Assembly: GCA_030650885.1 (NCBI GenBank)
Contig: JAUSDE010000132.1
Coordinates: forward strand, 1 to 34,972
Length of the DNA: 34,972 nt
Source: Thermoleophilia bacterium
Lineage (GTDB): Bacteria > Actinomycetota > Thermoleophilia > BMS3ABIN01
Reading direction: 5' to 3'
A program made the translations under genes and the position numbers. Position 1 is the first letter of the stretch, and the number at the start of each line of letters is the position of its first letter. The notes under the pieces were generated by a model, which was given only the letters and a program-made list of their open reading frames with translations, had not been told where the DNA came from and did no database searches. This document shows, piece by piece, positions 1 through 9,419 of the stretch.

Positions 1-3000
1 GACAGCTGACATAGGTGTCCGTCGCCGTGCAGTTGGTTAACTGCATGTCCGGGCCGGTCCAGTAGACGCTCACCGAAGCGGAGTCGACCCCCGAGCCGGC
101 GTCAGCATAGTAGGCGCTGATGTTGGCGGCGGTGGTTGTGACGTAACCGCTCGGTACCACGCTGGTGATGTTCGGGCCCACGGTGCTGACATCGAATGAG
201 CCTGAGCCGGTGCCGGTGTTGCCGGCGTTATCGGCCACGCTCACGTCGATCGTGTGGGTGCCGTTGGCCAGGCCACTTGCCGGGCAACTGATTGAGCTGG
301 CACCGACAATGCAGCCGCTGAGCGGCGAGCCGTCAAGGTTGACTACTGCGCTGGCGCCATTGATGCCGCTGGTGGCGTCAGACATATATGCATAAACACT
401 CGCCGTAGCGGTGTGAATGGTACCTGACGGTGTGATGCTACTCACGACCGGGGCCGTGGTGTCTACCGTGAAGCTCGCCGAGGCGGAGCCGGTGTTGCCG
501 ACTACGTCCTTGACGGAGACTGTGTAGTTATGGACGCCATCAACAGGCGACATCGGGCAGCTGACGCCAGTTGCCGTGACCATACAGCCACTGACCGCGC
601 TTCCGTCCATATAGACCGAAGCCGTGGCGCTGTTGATACCGGTGCCTGAGTCACTGTAGCTGGCTTCCAGTAACACGATGTTTGCATTCAGTGTGCCAGT
701 CGGCGCCAGGCCGGTTACGGCCGGTGCGATCGTATCCACTGTGAAGGCGCGGGTGCCACTGCCATGGTTCCCGGCGTAATCATCCAGAGTGATGACAGTT
801 GAATGAGCGCCCTGAGCAAGTCCGGTGATGGTCGGGCAGCTGATGTATCCGGTGCCATGATCGATGGTGCAGCCAGTTACGGCAGTACCGTCGAGCGTTA
901 CCGCCACTGTATCGAAGTTGACGCCGGTGGCAGTATCAGGCGTGTAACCGCTCAGCGGATCATCGGCCAGGTAAGCTGTGATGGTGGCCGACGTCGTGGT
1001 TATGTTGTTGCGCGGATACATGCTCCTTGCCCTCGGAGCACCTGAGTCGATGGTGACAGTGGTGGAGGCGGTTGAGACGTTACCGATCAGGTCGGAGACG
1101 CTGACGCTGATCGTGTGAGTGCCCTGCGGCAGTCCGGTCTGCGGACAGCTCACGAATGTGTCGGTAGCAGTGCAGTTTGAAAGCTGCATGTCCGGGCCGG
1201 TCCAGTAGACGCTCACCGAAGCGGAGTTGATGCCGGAACCAGAGTCTGTGTAGTAAGCGCTCACGTTGGCGTCGGTAGTGTTGATGATGCCGTTTGGCAC
1301 GATGCTGCTTATCGCCGGGCCGTTAGTGCTTACCGAGAAGCTGGAAGTACCGGTGCCGGAATTGCCACCGTTATCCTTCACATTCACGCTGATGTTATGC
1401 GGACCTGGAGCCAATCCGGAAACCGGACAGCTGACCAGGTTGGTAGTGATCGTACAACCAGCAACCGAGCTGCCGTCCAGATAGACCATGGCGGTAGCGC
1501 TGTTGATGCCCGAGCCAGTATCAGTGAAGCTGGCGGAGATGGTCGCAGACGAACTCGTGATCGTGCCGGTGGGCAGGACATTCGTTACCGCCGGAGCGAT
1601 CGTGTCTACGTTGAATGTGCCCGCTCCGGATCCGCTGTTACCTGCGTTATCCTTGATGGATATGGCCAGGCTATGGCTGCCCTGAGCCAGTGATGAGACG
1701 GGGCAGCTGACGTTGTTCGGACCGACTACGCATCCTGCGACAGTTGAGCCGTCCAGCGTGACGACGACCTGGGAGGTATCGATGCCACTCCCGACGTCGG
1801 AATAATCGATGCTGAGTATCGGCGAAGCCGTGGTGATGATACCGGAAGGCCTCATGGTGCCGATGGCCGGCAGCGTCGTATCCACGGTGATCGTGCCGTT
1901 GTTGGATCCGCTGTTGCCGGCATTGTCATAAGCGGTGACCATGATGGTATGGGTACCTGCGGTCAGGGTAGCAGCCGCACAGCTGACGCTGGTTGTGGTT
2001 CCCGTGCATCCGCTCATCAGAGTGCCATCCATGTATACCTTGGTTGCAGCGGAATTGATGCCCGCGGCGTTATCCGACAGGTTGGCGCTCACGCTTACAG
2101 AAGTCGAATTGACGGCGCCGGACGGCAGGATGCCACTTACGCTCGGTGTAGTCGTGTCAATAGAGAACGATCCTGTCGCCGAGCCGGCGTTGCCCGCGTT
2201 GTCGGTAGCGTTCACAGTGAACGTGTGGCTACCCACTGCCAGGCCGCTGGGTGAGCAAATGACGCTCGTCGAGTTGACGACACAACCTGACATCGTGCTG
2301 CCATCGAGCTGTACGCTGACGCTGGAAGTGTTCACGCCACTCGCATCGCTGTAGCTGGCGGTGATGTACGCGTTATTCACATTGATCCAGCCGGAAGGCT
2401 GAAGGTTGGTTATCGCCGGCGGGGTCCCGTCGAATGTTACGTTGAAGGAACCGTTGGCGGTACCGGTGTTGCCGGAGTTATCTGTGATATATACGGCGAT
2501 CGCGTGGCTGCCGTTTGTCAGGCCAGTGGCGTTACAGCTTACGCTGGAGGCACCTGCGGTGCAGCCGCTCATCCGGGCGCCGTCAAGATAGACGGCCGCC
2601 GTCGAGCTGTTGATGCCGGCCAGGTTGTCGCTATAGCTGGCACTGATGGTAGCTGATGACGAACCGACGTTACCAGTCGGCTGTATGTTACTCACTACCG
2701 GCAAGGTGTTATCCGCCACAGTGAAGCTGCCGCTGATGTTAGCGACATTGCCGGCACTGTCAGCGACGGTTCCGCTGATCGTATGCAAGCCCATTCCCAG
2801 ACCGCTCGTATTGCAGCTGACGCCGGTTCCGGAGACGGAACAGCCGGTCAGAGCCGAGCCATCGAGCCTCACGGTCACCGATGCCTGGTTCACGCCGGAC
2901 TGTGTATCCGAGTAGTCAGCGCTGATCGTCGTCGAGCCGCTGTATATAGTTCCACCGGGCAGGACGTTGGTCACTGCCGGTGCCGTGGTGTCGTTGGCGC

Positions 3001-6000
3001 TCCAACCGCCCCTGTACGTCCATGGGCTGGGGTCGCTGCCACCGGTAAACGTATACGCCGCATCGCAATAACCGTCGGCGTTGGCGTCTGCGCATGTCGG
3101 GCTGTAATTGGCCCAGTAGTTACCGCCTGTGGGTACTGGCTGGCTGAATACGTTGCCTGAACCACCACTGACATAAGCCTGGGTGATGTTACCTTCGAAG
3201 TTATTGTTGAATATCTTCGTGTTTGTCGAGGCCAGCAGATAAACGCCGTAATTGAACGACTTTATCGTCAGGTTCTTGATAGTGATGTTGCTCCTGACGG
3301 AGAGGGAGACACCGGTAGCCAGACCGCCATTACTGGTGATCTTGTGGCCGTTTCCGTCAATGGTGATGCCGTTACTGTTGACGACGATACCGTTCTTGCC
3401 GGAGTTGATCCTCACATCAGTGGTCAAAGTACAGGTCAGTGTCGCCGGATTCCAGGAACCTATGACTGTACAGGAACCACCTGTGCTGTTATTGGTAATG
3501 GTATTGGTGTTGGTGGTTATCTCCGGGGAGATCGTGGTGTCTACTGCGAATGTTCCCGAATTGCTGCCGATGTTGCCGGCATTGTCGGTAACGCTGACGA
3601 CCAATGTGTGAGTAGCGTTGGCGAGGCCTGTGACCGGGCAGCTGATTGCCGTTGCTGATGCTGTGCAACTGGTGACAGTCGTTCCGTCGAGTGTGACGAC
3701 AGCCGTAGCTGAATTAATACCCGAGGCCGCATCAGAATAGGACGCGCTCAGAGTCGTCGAACTCACGTTGATGGTTCCCGTCGGAGCAAGACCAGTTACT
3801 GCGGGCGCTGCCGCGTCGATCGTGAACGAGCCCGTGCCGGAACCGGCGTTGCCGGAGTTATCTGCAACGTTAACGGTTATGGTATGGGCGCCAGCCGCCA
3901 GGCCTGAGCTTGGGCAGCTGATATTGGTGGTGGTTGCTGTACATCCCGTAAGCGCCGCTCCACTGTCGATCCTGATTGTGGCGGAGGCTGCGTTGACGCC
4001 GGCGCCGCCCAGATCGGCCAGGTTGGCGCTGATGGTCGGATTACCTGCGTTGATCCAGCCGGTCGGCGTGACATTACTGACCGTCGGCGGAGTCGTATCA
4101 GGTGCGATCACCTGGAATGAACTGTTGCCGCTGCCTGCATTGCCTGCGGCATCCGAGACGCTAACTGAAATCGTGTGAGTGCCGGAAGCCAGGGCTGAAG
4201 CAGTACAACTTATGGTAACTGCGTTCGCCGTGCAGCCAGGCAGAGGCAGCAGGGCTCCATCGAGCCTGATCGAGGCGGAGGCTGCGTTGATTCCGGAGCC
4301 GCCGTCAGCATAATCGGCGCTGATGGTCGCGGTGCTGGTCGTGATGGTGCCGGTCGGCAGCATGTTGCTGACCACCGGCGCTATCGTATCTACCCGGAAC
4401 GTACCCGAAGCAGATCCGGTGTTACTGGAATTATCCTGCACGCTGACGCTGAGGCTATGGTTGCCCTCTGCCAGACCGCTTACGGGGCAGTTGACGCCAC
4501 TGGCGGTCGCCGTGCAACCGCTGACAGACGAGCCGTCGAGGGTCACAGCAGCAGTCGCCGCGTTAACGCCAGAGAGCTCATCTGAGAAGCTGGCGCTGAT
4601 CGTGCTTGAAGTGGTATTGATCGAGCCGCTCGGCGCCAGGCTGGAAACGACGGGTGCCGTTGTATCAACGACGTTGAAACTGCCGCTTATTGGCGAGGTG
4701 TTGCCGGCGTTATCAGCTACCGAGCCCCCGATTGTATGAGCGCCGGCGCCCAGACCTGAGGCCGGACAGCTGACGCTGGTAGTTGTAACAGTACAGCCGA
4801 GCATCGAGCTGCCGTCCAGGGTCACGACCACCGAAGAGGTCTTGACGCCGGATTCGCCGTCGAACAGGCTGGCGCTGACAGTAGTGCTGGAGCTGGTGAT
4901 AACACCTGATGGCGCGACATTACTGACAGTCGGCGCGGTCACATCTGCGACCGGCGGCGTCGTCCAGCCATTCATCGTTGTCCAGGGATTGTTATCCCGG
5001 TTGCCGGTGAATATATAGGCGGCATCGCAACGGCCGTCAACGTTAAGGTCGCTACAACCCTGTGCGGGAGTACTGTAATTGCTCCAGTAGTTACCGCCTG
5101 CGGGCATCGGCTGGTCGAAGGTGATTCCGGAACCACCGCTGACATAGGCCTGTATGTTATTGGACACGAAGTTGTTATTGAAGACGGCGACATTGGTCGA
5201 GGCCGTCATATAAACACCATAGTTGAACGATTCCAACGTCAGGTTTTTGACGGTGATGTTACTCCTGACAGACATGGACACACCACTGCCTAAACCGCCG
5301 GCGCTGGTGATCTTGTGGCCGTTACCGTCAACGGTGATGCCGTTGCTGGTGAAAGAGAGGCCGGTTTTGCCGGAGTTGACGAGTACATCGGTAGTAAGCG
5401 TACAGGTCAGTGTCGCCGGGTTCCAGGTACCGATCACGGTACAGCTGCCGCCGGTCGCGTTGTTGGTCATGTAGTTGGTGTTGGTGGTGATAACCGGTGA
5501 GATGGTCGTGTCGACCACGAAACTGCCGCTGCCACTGCCGGCGTTGCCGGCGTTATCGTTCACGGTCACGGAGATCGCATGGCTGCCGTCAGCAATGCCG
5601 GAAACTGTACAGCTGACGCTCCCGGCGCCGGCGGTACAGCCCGGAACGATGGTGCCGTCCAGCCTCACCACGGCGCTGGCGCTACTCACGCCTGATCCAC
5701 CATCAGAATAATTGGCGGAAAGAGTCGTCGAATTGACGTTGATGGTGCCGGTCGGCAGAACGCTGCTGATCGTCGGTACCGTAGTATCTATAGAGAACGA
5801 ACCAGAGCCGGTGCCGTTATTGCCGGCGCCGTCAGATACGCTCACAGATATAGAGTGCCCGCCTGCGGCGAGTCCACTGCTGGGACAGCTTATATTTGTA
5901 GCGGTGGCAGTGCAGCCGGATATGGCGGCGCCGCCGTCGAGGCGAACTGTCGCAGATGCGGCGTTGACGCCTGATCCGCCAAGATCGGCAAGGTTGGCGC

Positions 6001-7555
6001 TGATCGTCGGGCTGGTCGTGTTGATCCAGCCGGACGGCGTGATACCGCTCACCGTCGGAGCGGTCGTATCCGGAGTTACTGCCTGGAACGAACCGCTGCC
6101 GGTGCCATTGTTGCCAGCGGCGTCACGGACGCTCACACCAATAGTGTGTGTTCCGGAGGCGATGGCCGACGCAGGACAGCTGACCGTGGTCGCGCTGGCG
6201 GAGCAGCCCGGAAGGGTCGCGCCGTCGAGTGTGACCGCAGCCGTTGCTGAATTGATGCCGGAGCCGCCGTCTGAGTAGTTCGCGCTTATGGTAGTGCTGG
6301 AAGTCGTGATTGTTCCTGTCGGCTCTATATTAGTGACCGACGGAGCGATGCTGTCGACTATGAACGAGCCCGAACCGGTTCCGGCATTACCGGAACCGTC
6401 ATTGACGTTGATGGTGATACCGTGGCTGCCTTCAGCCAGGCCCGACGCCGAACAGCTGACGCTGGAAGCGGCAACCGTACATCCGGAGACTGCCGAACCG
6501 TCAATCAGCACCGCGACCGTTCCGGTGTTGATCCCGGAGAGGTCGTCAGAGTAACTGGCGGTCACGGTTGCGGAGCCAGAGCTGATCGCGCCACTCGGCA
6601 GGATATTCGAAACGACCGGAGCCGTGTTGTCGGCTACGGTGAAGCTGCCAGTTATTGAAGCTGTGTTACCGGCGTTATCGGAAACTGAACCGCCGATGGT
6701 GTGAGCGCCGAGGGCGAGCGTTGCGGCGGAACAGCTGGCACCGGTGTTCGTTACGGTGCAACCCGAAAGCGGGGTGCTGTCCAGCGAGACAACGACCGTC
6801 GATGTATTGACGTTCGACTCACTGTCGGAATAACTCACGTTGATAGTCGCGGAACCCGTGTTTATGGTTCCCGACGGGGTGACGCTGGAAACGGTCGGCG
6901 CGGTCGTGTCCGGCACGGGCGGAACCAGCCACCCGCTGGCTGTCGTCCATGCCTTCGCGTCACTGCCGCCGGTGAAGGCATAAGCGGCGTCACAGTTGTG
7001 ATCACTGTTGACGTCACTACAACCCTCGGCGGGAGTGTCGAACTTCTGCCAGTAATTTCCGCCCACGGGACTGGCCTGGAAGAATACGTTGCCTGCACCT
7101 CCCGAAACATAAGCCGGGATGTTGGCGGCGGTCACGTTGTTGTTGAAGATCTTGCTGTTACTCGAAACAAGTAAGTAAAAACCATAATTGAAATTTGTGA
7201 CTGTCAGGTTTTTGACAGTTATATTGTTCCGAGAGGAGAGTGACACTCCATTGGTGAAGCCGCCGGTACCCGTAACAGAATGACCGTTGCCATCCAATGT
7301 GACGCCGTCACCCGTTATCTGGATACCGTTCATCGCGACCGCGCTGATGTCTGCGGTGAGGGTACAGGTCTTGGTGGCTGCGTTCCACGTACCGACCGTC
7401 GAACAATCACCGCCAGTTGCGCTGATTACTTTAGCGTTCGCGGCCTGCGCATTTTGAGTAAATGCGAAGTTGAAGAGAAGTACTGCGAGAACTGAAAAAC
7501 TTACTACAAGAAAAGCTTTCGATGACACACTGAGTCCATGCTGTTTTTGCTTCAC
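1..7555 (-). CDS. Giant secreted beta-helix / Ig-like repeat surface protein, 3' end outside window
   Basis: I translated the minus strand from GTG at 7555 (SD-like AAAGGA upstream) and found an open frame to base 1, about 2518 codons with no stop. The ORF track lacks it, presumably because it is open at the edge. Residues 1-42 form a signal peptide (basic start, hydrophobic VVSFSVLAVLLFNFAF, then QAA). Three beta-helix modules of the NosD/CASH style follow, at about residues 42-208, 692-865 and 1348-1522, each with ITVKNLTV..FNYG(V/F)Y and GGNYW. After them come 5, 5 and at least 11 Ig-like repeats of about 90 residues: D(T)TAP.VS...P(S/T)G.I, then LDG..VSGC(T)...SC, then DNAGN.GSGSGSF. Each repeat carries a Cys pair that could form a disulfide. 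It is probably an extracellular adhesive or surface-layer protein; ligand and anchoring are unknown because the C-terminus is missing. The plus-strand ORFs listed here are shadows. Confidence 0.9.
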   Translation of the reverse strand, partial: MKQKQHGLSVSSKAFLVVSFSVLAVLLFNFAFTQNAQAANAKVISATGGDCSTVGTWNAATKTCTLTADISAVAMNGIQITGDGVTLDGNGHSVTGTGGFTNGVSLSSRNNITVKNLTVTNFNYGFYLLVSSNSKIFNNNVTAANIPAYVSGGAGNVFFQASPVGGNYWQKFDTPAEGCSDVNSDHNCDAAYAFTGGSDAKAWTTASGWLVPPVPDTTAPTVSSVTPSGTINTGSATINVSYSDSESNVNTSTVVVSLDSTPLSGCTVTNTGASCSAATLALGAHTIGGSVSDNAGNTASITGSFTVADNTAPVVSNILPSGAISSGSATVTASYSDDLSGINTGTVAVLIDGSAVSGCTVAASSVSCSASGLAEGSHGITINVNDGSGNAGTGSGSFIVDSIAPSVTNIEPTGTITTSSTTISANYSDGGSGINSATAAVTLDGATLPGCSASATTVSCPASAIASGTHTIGVSVRDAAGNNGTGSGSFQAVTPDTTAPTVSGITPSGWINTTSPTISANLADLGGSGVNAASATVRLDGGAAISGCTATATNISCPSSGLAAGGHSISVSVSDGAGNNGTGSGSFSIDTTVPTISSVLPTGTINVNSTTLSANYSDGGSGVSSASAVVRLDGTIVPGCTAGAGSVSCTVSGIADGSHAISVTVNDNAGNAGSGSGSFVVDTTISPVITTNTNYMTNNATGGSCTVIGTWNPATLTCTLTTDVLVNSGKTGLSFTSNGITVDGNGHKITSAGGLGSGVSMSVRSNITVKNLTLESFNYGVYMTASTNVAVFNNNFVSNNIQAYVSGGSGITFDQPMPAGGNYWSNYSTPAQGCSDLNVDGRCDAAYIFTGNRDNNPWTTMNGWTTPPVADVTAPTVSNVAPSGVITSSSTTVSASLFDGESGVKTSSVVVTLDGSSMLGCTVTTTSVSCPASGLGAGAHTIGGSVADNAGNTSPISGSFNVVDTTAPVVSSLAPSGSINTTSSTISASFSDELSGVNAATAAVTLDGSSVSGCTATASGVNCPVSGLAEGNHSLSVSVQDNSSNTGSASGTFRVDTIAPVVSNMLPTGTITTSTATISADYADGGSGINAASASIRLDGALLPLPGCTANAVTISCTASALASGTHTISVSVSDAAGNAGSGNSSFQVIAPDTTPPTVSNVTPTGWINAGNPTISANLADLGGAGVNAASATIRIDSGAALTGCTATTTNISCPSSGLAAGAHTITVNVADNSGNAGSGTGSFTIDAAAPAVTGLAPTGTINVSSTTLSASYSDAASGINSATAVVTLDGTTVTSCTASATAISCPVTGLANATHTLVVSVTDNAGNIGSNSGTFAVDTTISPEITTNTNTITNNSTGGSCTVIGSWNPATLTCTLTTDVRINSGKNGIVVNSNGITIDGNGHKITSNGGLATGVSLSVRSNITIKNLTIKSFNYGVYLLASTNTKIFNNNFEGNITQAYVSGGSGNVFSQPVPTGGNYWANYSPTCADANADGYCDAAYTFTGGSDPSPWTYRGGWSANDTTAPAVTNVLPGGTIYSGSTTISADYSDTQSGVNQASVTVRLDGSALTGCSVSGTGVSCNTSGLGMGLHTISGTVADSAGNVANISGSFTVADNTLPVVSNIQPTGNVGSSSATISASYSDNLAGINSSTAAVYLDGARMSGCTAGASSVSCNATGLTNGSHAIAVYITDNSGNTGTANGSFNVTFDGTPPAITNLQPSGWINVNNAYITASYSDASGVNTSSVSVQLDGSTMSGCVVNSTSVICSPSGLAVGSHTFTVNATDNAGNAGSATGSFSIDTTTPSVSGILPSGAVNSTSVSVSANLSDNAAGINSAATKVYMDGTLMSGCTGTTTSVSCAAATLTAGTHTIMVTAYDNAGNSGSNNGTITVDTTLPAIGTMRPSGIITTASPILSIDYSDVGSGIDTSQVVVTLDGSTVAGCVVGPNNVSCPVSSLAQGSHSLAISIKDNAGNSGSGAGTFNVDTIAPAVTNVLPTGTITSSSATISASFTDTGSGINSATAMVYLDGSSVAGCTITTNLVSCPVSGLAPGPHNISVNVKDNGGNSGTGTSSFSVSTNGPAISSIVPNGIINTTDANVSAYYTDSGSGINSASVSVYWTGPDMQLSNCTATDTFVSCPQTGLPQGTHTISVSVSDLIGNVSTASTTVTIDSGAPRARSMYPRNNITTTSATITAYLADDPLSGYTPDTATGVNFDTVAVTLDGTAVTGCTIDHGTGYISCPTITGLAQGAHSTVITLDDYAGNHGSGTRAFTVDTIAPAVTGLAPTGTLNANIVLLEASYSDSGTGINSATASVYMDGSAVSGCMVTATGVSCPMSPVDGVHNYTVSVKDVVGNTGSASASFTVDTTAPVVSSITPSGTIHTATASVYAYMSDATSGINGASAVVNLDGSPLSGCIVGASSISCPASGLANGTHTIDVSVADNAGNTGTGSGSFDVSTVGPNITSVVPSGYVTTTAANISAYYADAGSGVDSASVSVYWTGPDMQLTNCTATDTYVSC

Positions 7556-7583
7556 CCGTGTTCCTTTCCGATTTTAAATAGCT

Positions 7584-7591
7584 GGGGGGGG
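7584..7591 (-). repeat. C8 homopolymer in the leader of the giant gene
   Basis: Eight consecutive C on the minus strand lie between the predicted transcription start (about 7601) and the SD sequence. A tract this long in the leader of a surface-protein gene could vary in length by slippage; that is inference. Confidence 0.6.
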
Positions 7592-7607
7592 TATTAAAAT
7601 GTTCTTG

Positions 7608-7636
7608 ATTTTAGCGTGTGATTCTTTTTATGTAAA
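7608..7636 (-). promoter_or_regulatory. Promoter of the giant surface-protein gene
   Basis: On the minus strand TTTACA, a 17-base spacer and TAAAAT form a good sigma-70-type promoter. Transcription would start near 7601, giving a leader of about 45 bases before the GTG at 7555. Confidence 0.65.
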
Positions 7637-7932
7637 TACTTTCACAAAGGGAAGTTCAGGGCTCTTCTTTGAGTTCTGGCGGTATACCAGCGATTCAGGG
7701 CAGCCCATTCCGGCTCCGTGATTCTTGCCCGGATAAATAGCTTTTTCTGTAACTATCTAAAGGCCGTCTCCTGGCAACGGTCACAAACCCGCTTATTTGC
7801 AGGAATTCATATGTGTGAATCAATTCGCTTCAATGCCCCCGACGATCCAGTCTGAGCACCCTGCACCTGCCGGACCGGGATCGATCATGCTCGTTTTCCC
7901 CGAGGGCGGCGGAATTTCCCTCATGGAAAAGA

Positions 7933-7948
7933 TAGGGGAATTCCCCTA
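7933..7948. repeat. 16-base perfect palindrome, possible operator
   Basis: TAGGGGAATTCCCCTA is a perfect inverted repeat in non-coding DNA. A related half, GGAATTTCCC, lies about 20 bases to its left. It may be a dimeric regulator site; no partner is known, although the XRE gene is the nearest regulator. Confidence 0.4.
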
Positions 7949-8271
7949 GAAGGATTTAGCCCTTTTTTGACCGTTGTTAAGCCGTTTTGCCGGATGCGCG
8001 TCATCCAGGGAGTTTGAAGCGAAGAATGCCGGAATTGTTAAACCATACTCTTTTTGTCATGATTTTTATTACATTATGTCAAGTTAGTTCCGGCGCTGTT
8101 CCTGCATATTTTTCTTCGGCTGTTTGCTGCTTCCGCAGGCAGTGAAAGAAGGGGTTTTTTAACTGCTCGCGATGGTGAGGTAAAACGAGGTTTAGCAACT
8201 TGTCCTGATGATTCTTTTTTGGTGTACGGCCGATTGCCTGCCGCGCAGGTCGCGGCGACTCCAAGGGCTGC

Positions 8272-8640
8272 TTATCCGGTGCGGCGGGCTGCTTCGATCG
8301 CTGCCTTGAGATCACGCGGAAGGGGCTTGTCTGAGACCACGAAATCATAGAGCTTGTCGGCGAGCTCAGGTGAACGGTAGAGCTCGCGCTGGAGTCCCCT
8401 CTGGCGATACTCGAAGAAGTGTTCGGGCTTGACTCGCAGGGCTCTGGCTATCGCCTTGATCACTTGATCCGCTGGCACAGGCCTGGTTCCGCAAGCCAGG
8501 TGGTTCAGATATCCCGCCGACAGCTTCGTGCGGGTGGCAAGCCTGCGGTAACTGATCTTCCGCAAAGCCATCAACTCGCGCAACGTTTCGGGAAAGATCC
8601 TGGTTGAATTCGGCATATCTTTGGAAGCGTCGGAAATCAT
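8272..8640 (-). CDS. XRE-family helix-turn-helix regulator coupled to trpA
   Basis: This 122-residue protein has an N-terminal XRE/Cro-type HTH at about residues 17-75: LRELMALRKISYRRLATRTKLSAGYLNHLACGTRPVPADQVIKAIARAL. A basic C-terminal stretch without a recognised ligand domain follows (LYDFVVSDKPLPRDLKAAIEAARR). The start is the ATG that overlaps the trpA stop as ATGA, so translation is probably coupled to trpA. It is the last gene of trpF-trpB-trpA-XRE. It may autoregulate or respond to tryptophan status, but nothing in the sequence shows its target. An internal ATG (MPNSTR) is a less likely alternative start. Confidence 0.85.
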   Translation of the reverse strand: MISDASKDMPNSTRIFPETLRELMALRKISYRRLATRTKLSAGYLNHLACGTRPVPADQVIKAIARALRVKPEHFFEYRQRGLQRELYRSPELADKLYDFVVSDKPLPRDLKAAIEAARRTG

Positions 8641-9419
8641 TTGAGCACCTCGTTGACTTCATTCAGGAATGTTCTGATGGCGCGGCCGGCTGTATCGATA
8701 TCCGGAGCCTCTCCCACCAGGTTGATAAGACGGCTGCCTATGATAACACCATCGGCGTACTTCGCAACCTCAGCGGCGTGCTCCGGAGTGGATACTCCGA
8801 AACCGATCGCCAGTGGTACATCAGTCCGCTTGCGCACCCTGGCGATGAAAGCGGGCAGCTGATCAGAGAGCGACGTGCGTGCTCCTGTTACACCTGCCAC
8901 AGAGACACAATAGATAAACCCTGACGCCGACTTCGCGATCAGCTCGATGCGCTCGTCCGGACTGGTCGGCGCTACCAGAAGGATCGGATCGACGCCGCTC
9001 TTACGGCAGATGTCGATGAACTCTGTGCCCTCATCCACAGGCAGATCGGGGACTATCAGTCCATCGACCCCCGCCGCCGCGGCGGCCTCGATGAAGCGGT
9101 CCTGGCCATATGCGAAAACGCAGTTGTAGTAAACCATGAGGACGACTGGAATCCGGGCGCTGAATTCAGAGGCCAGCTGCAACACGTCGTCAGGGGTGAC
9201 CCCCTGCTCCAGAGCCTGCTGGGTTGAAGCCTGGACAACAGGGCCGTCGGCCAGGGGGTCCGAGAACGGCACGCCCATCTCGATCATGTCGGCGCCGCCG
9301 GAGATAAAGGCTTCAAGTACATGGCGGCATTCGTGCATCGTCGGGTAACCGCCGGTCGTATAAGGCATCAGCAACGCTTTTTTACTGCGCTCGCGAAAAA
9401 TCTCTTCCAGCCGGCTCAT
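8637..9419 (-). CDS. trpA: Tryptophan synthase alpha subunit
   Basis: TrpA cleaves indole-3-glycerol phosphate to indole and glyceraldehyde-3-phosphate, and the indole is channelled to TrpB in the alpha2beta2 complex. The 260-residue protein is normal in length. The signature [15 protein letters not shown] carries the catalytic Glu (about residue 47) and Asp (about 58). [10 protein letters not shown] and IIGSRLI match the phosphate-binding end of the TIM barrel. It overlaps trpB by ATGA upstream and the XRE gene by ATGA downstream, so it is a tight translational unit. Confidence 0.98.
   Translation of the reverse strand: MSRLEEIFRERSKKALLMPYTTGGYPTMHECRHVLEAFISGGADMIEMGVPFSDPLADGPVVQASTQQALEQGVTPDDVLQLASEFSARIPVVLMVYYNCVFAYGQDRFIEAAAAAGVDGLIVPDLPVDEGTEFIDICRKSGVDPILLVAPTSPDERIELIAKSASGFIYCVSVAGVTGARTSLSDQLPAFIARVRKRTDVPLAIGFGVSTPEHAAEVAKYADGVIIGSRLINLVGEAPDIDTAGRAIRTFLNEVNEVLK

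Larger units (their letters stand above)
7556..8271. other. Long intergenic region without a convincing gene
   Basis: About 0.7 kb separates the XRE gene from the giant gene. I see the giant gene's promoter and C8 tract at its left end, a 16-base palindrome at 7933-7948, and several weak inverted repeats. No coding frame with an SD or a recognisable product is visible on either strand. The small minus ORF at 8079-8348 starts inside the XRE gene in another frame and looks like chance. A perfect TTGACA on the minus strand at 8077-8082 has no matching -10 box at normal spacing. Confidence 0.6.

Noticed and set aside
1-6900. Regular repeats considered as a CRISPR array
   Set aside because: Units are about 270 bases, in frame and protein-coding; there are no short repeats with unique spacers.
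165-7495. Many plus-strand ORFs (for example 1935-2354, 5712-6278, 6701-7174) and short minus ORFs in other frames
   Set aside because: All lie opposite or inside the repeat-rich giant gene, have repeat-driven low-complexity translations and no SD.
7660-7830. Possible riboswitch upstream of the giant gene (GGGCA/TGCCC pairing and ACGGAGCCGG-like sequence recalling c-di-AMP elements)
   Set aside because: Key consensus segments are missing, stems are short, and it lies upstream of the better promoter at 7608-7636, so it would not be in the transcript.
8077-8082. Perfect TTGACA on the minus strand
   Set aside because: No acceptable -10 box at 16-18 bases; not called as a promoter.
8079-8348. 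89-residue minus ORF overlapping the XRE gene
   Set aside because: Starts inside the XRE frame, has no SD or recognisable domain, and its extra part lies in AT-richer non-coding DNA.
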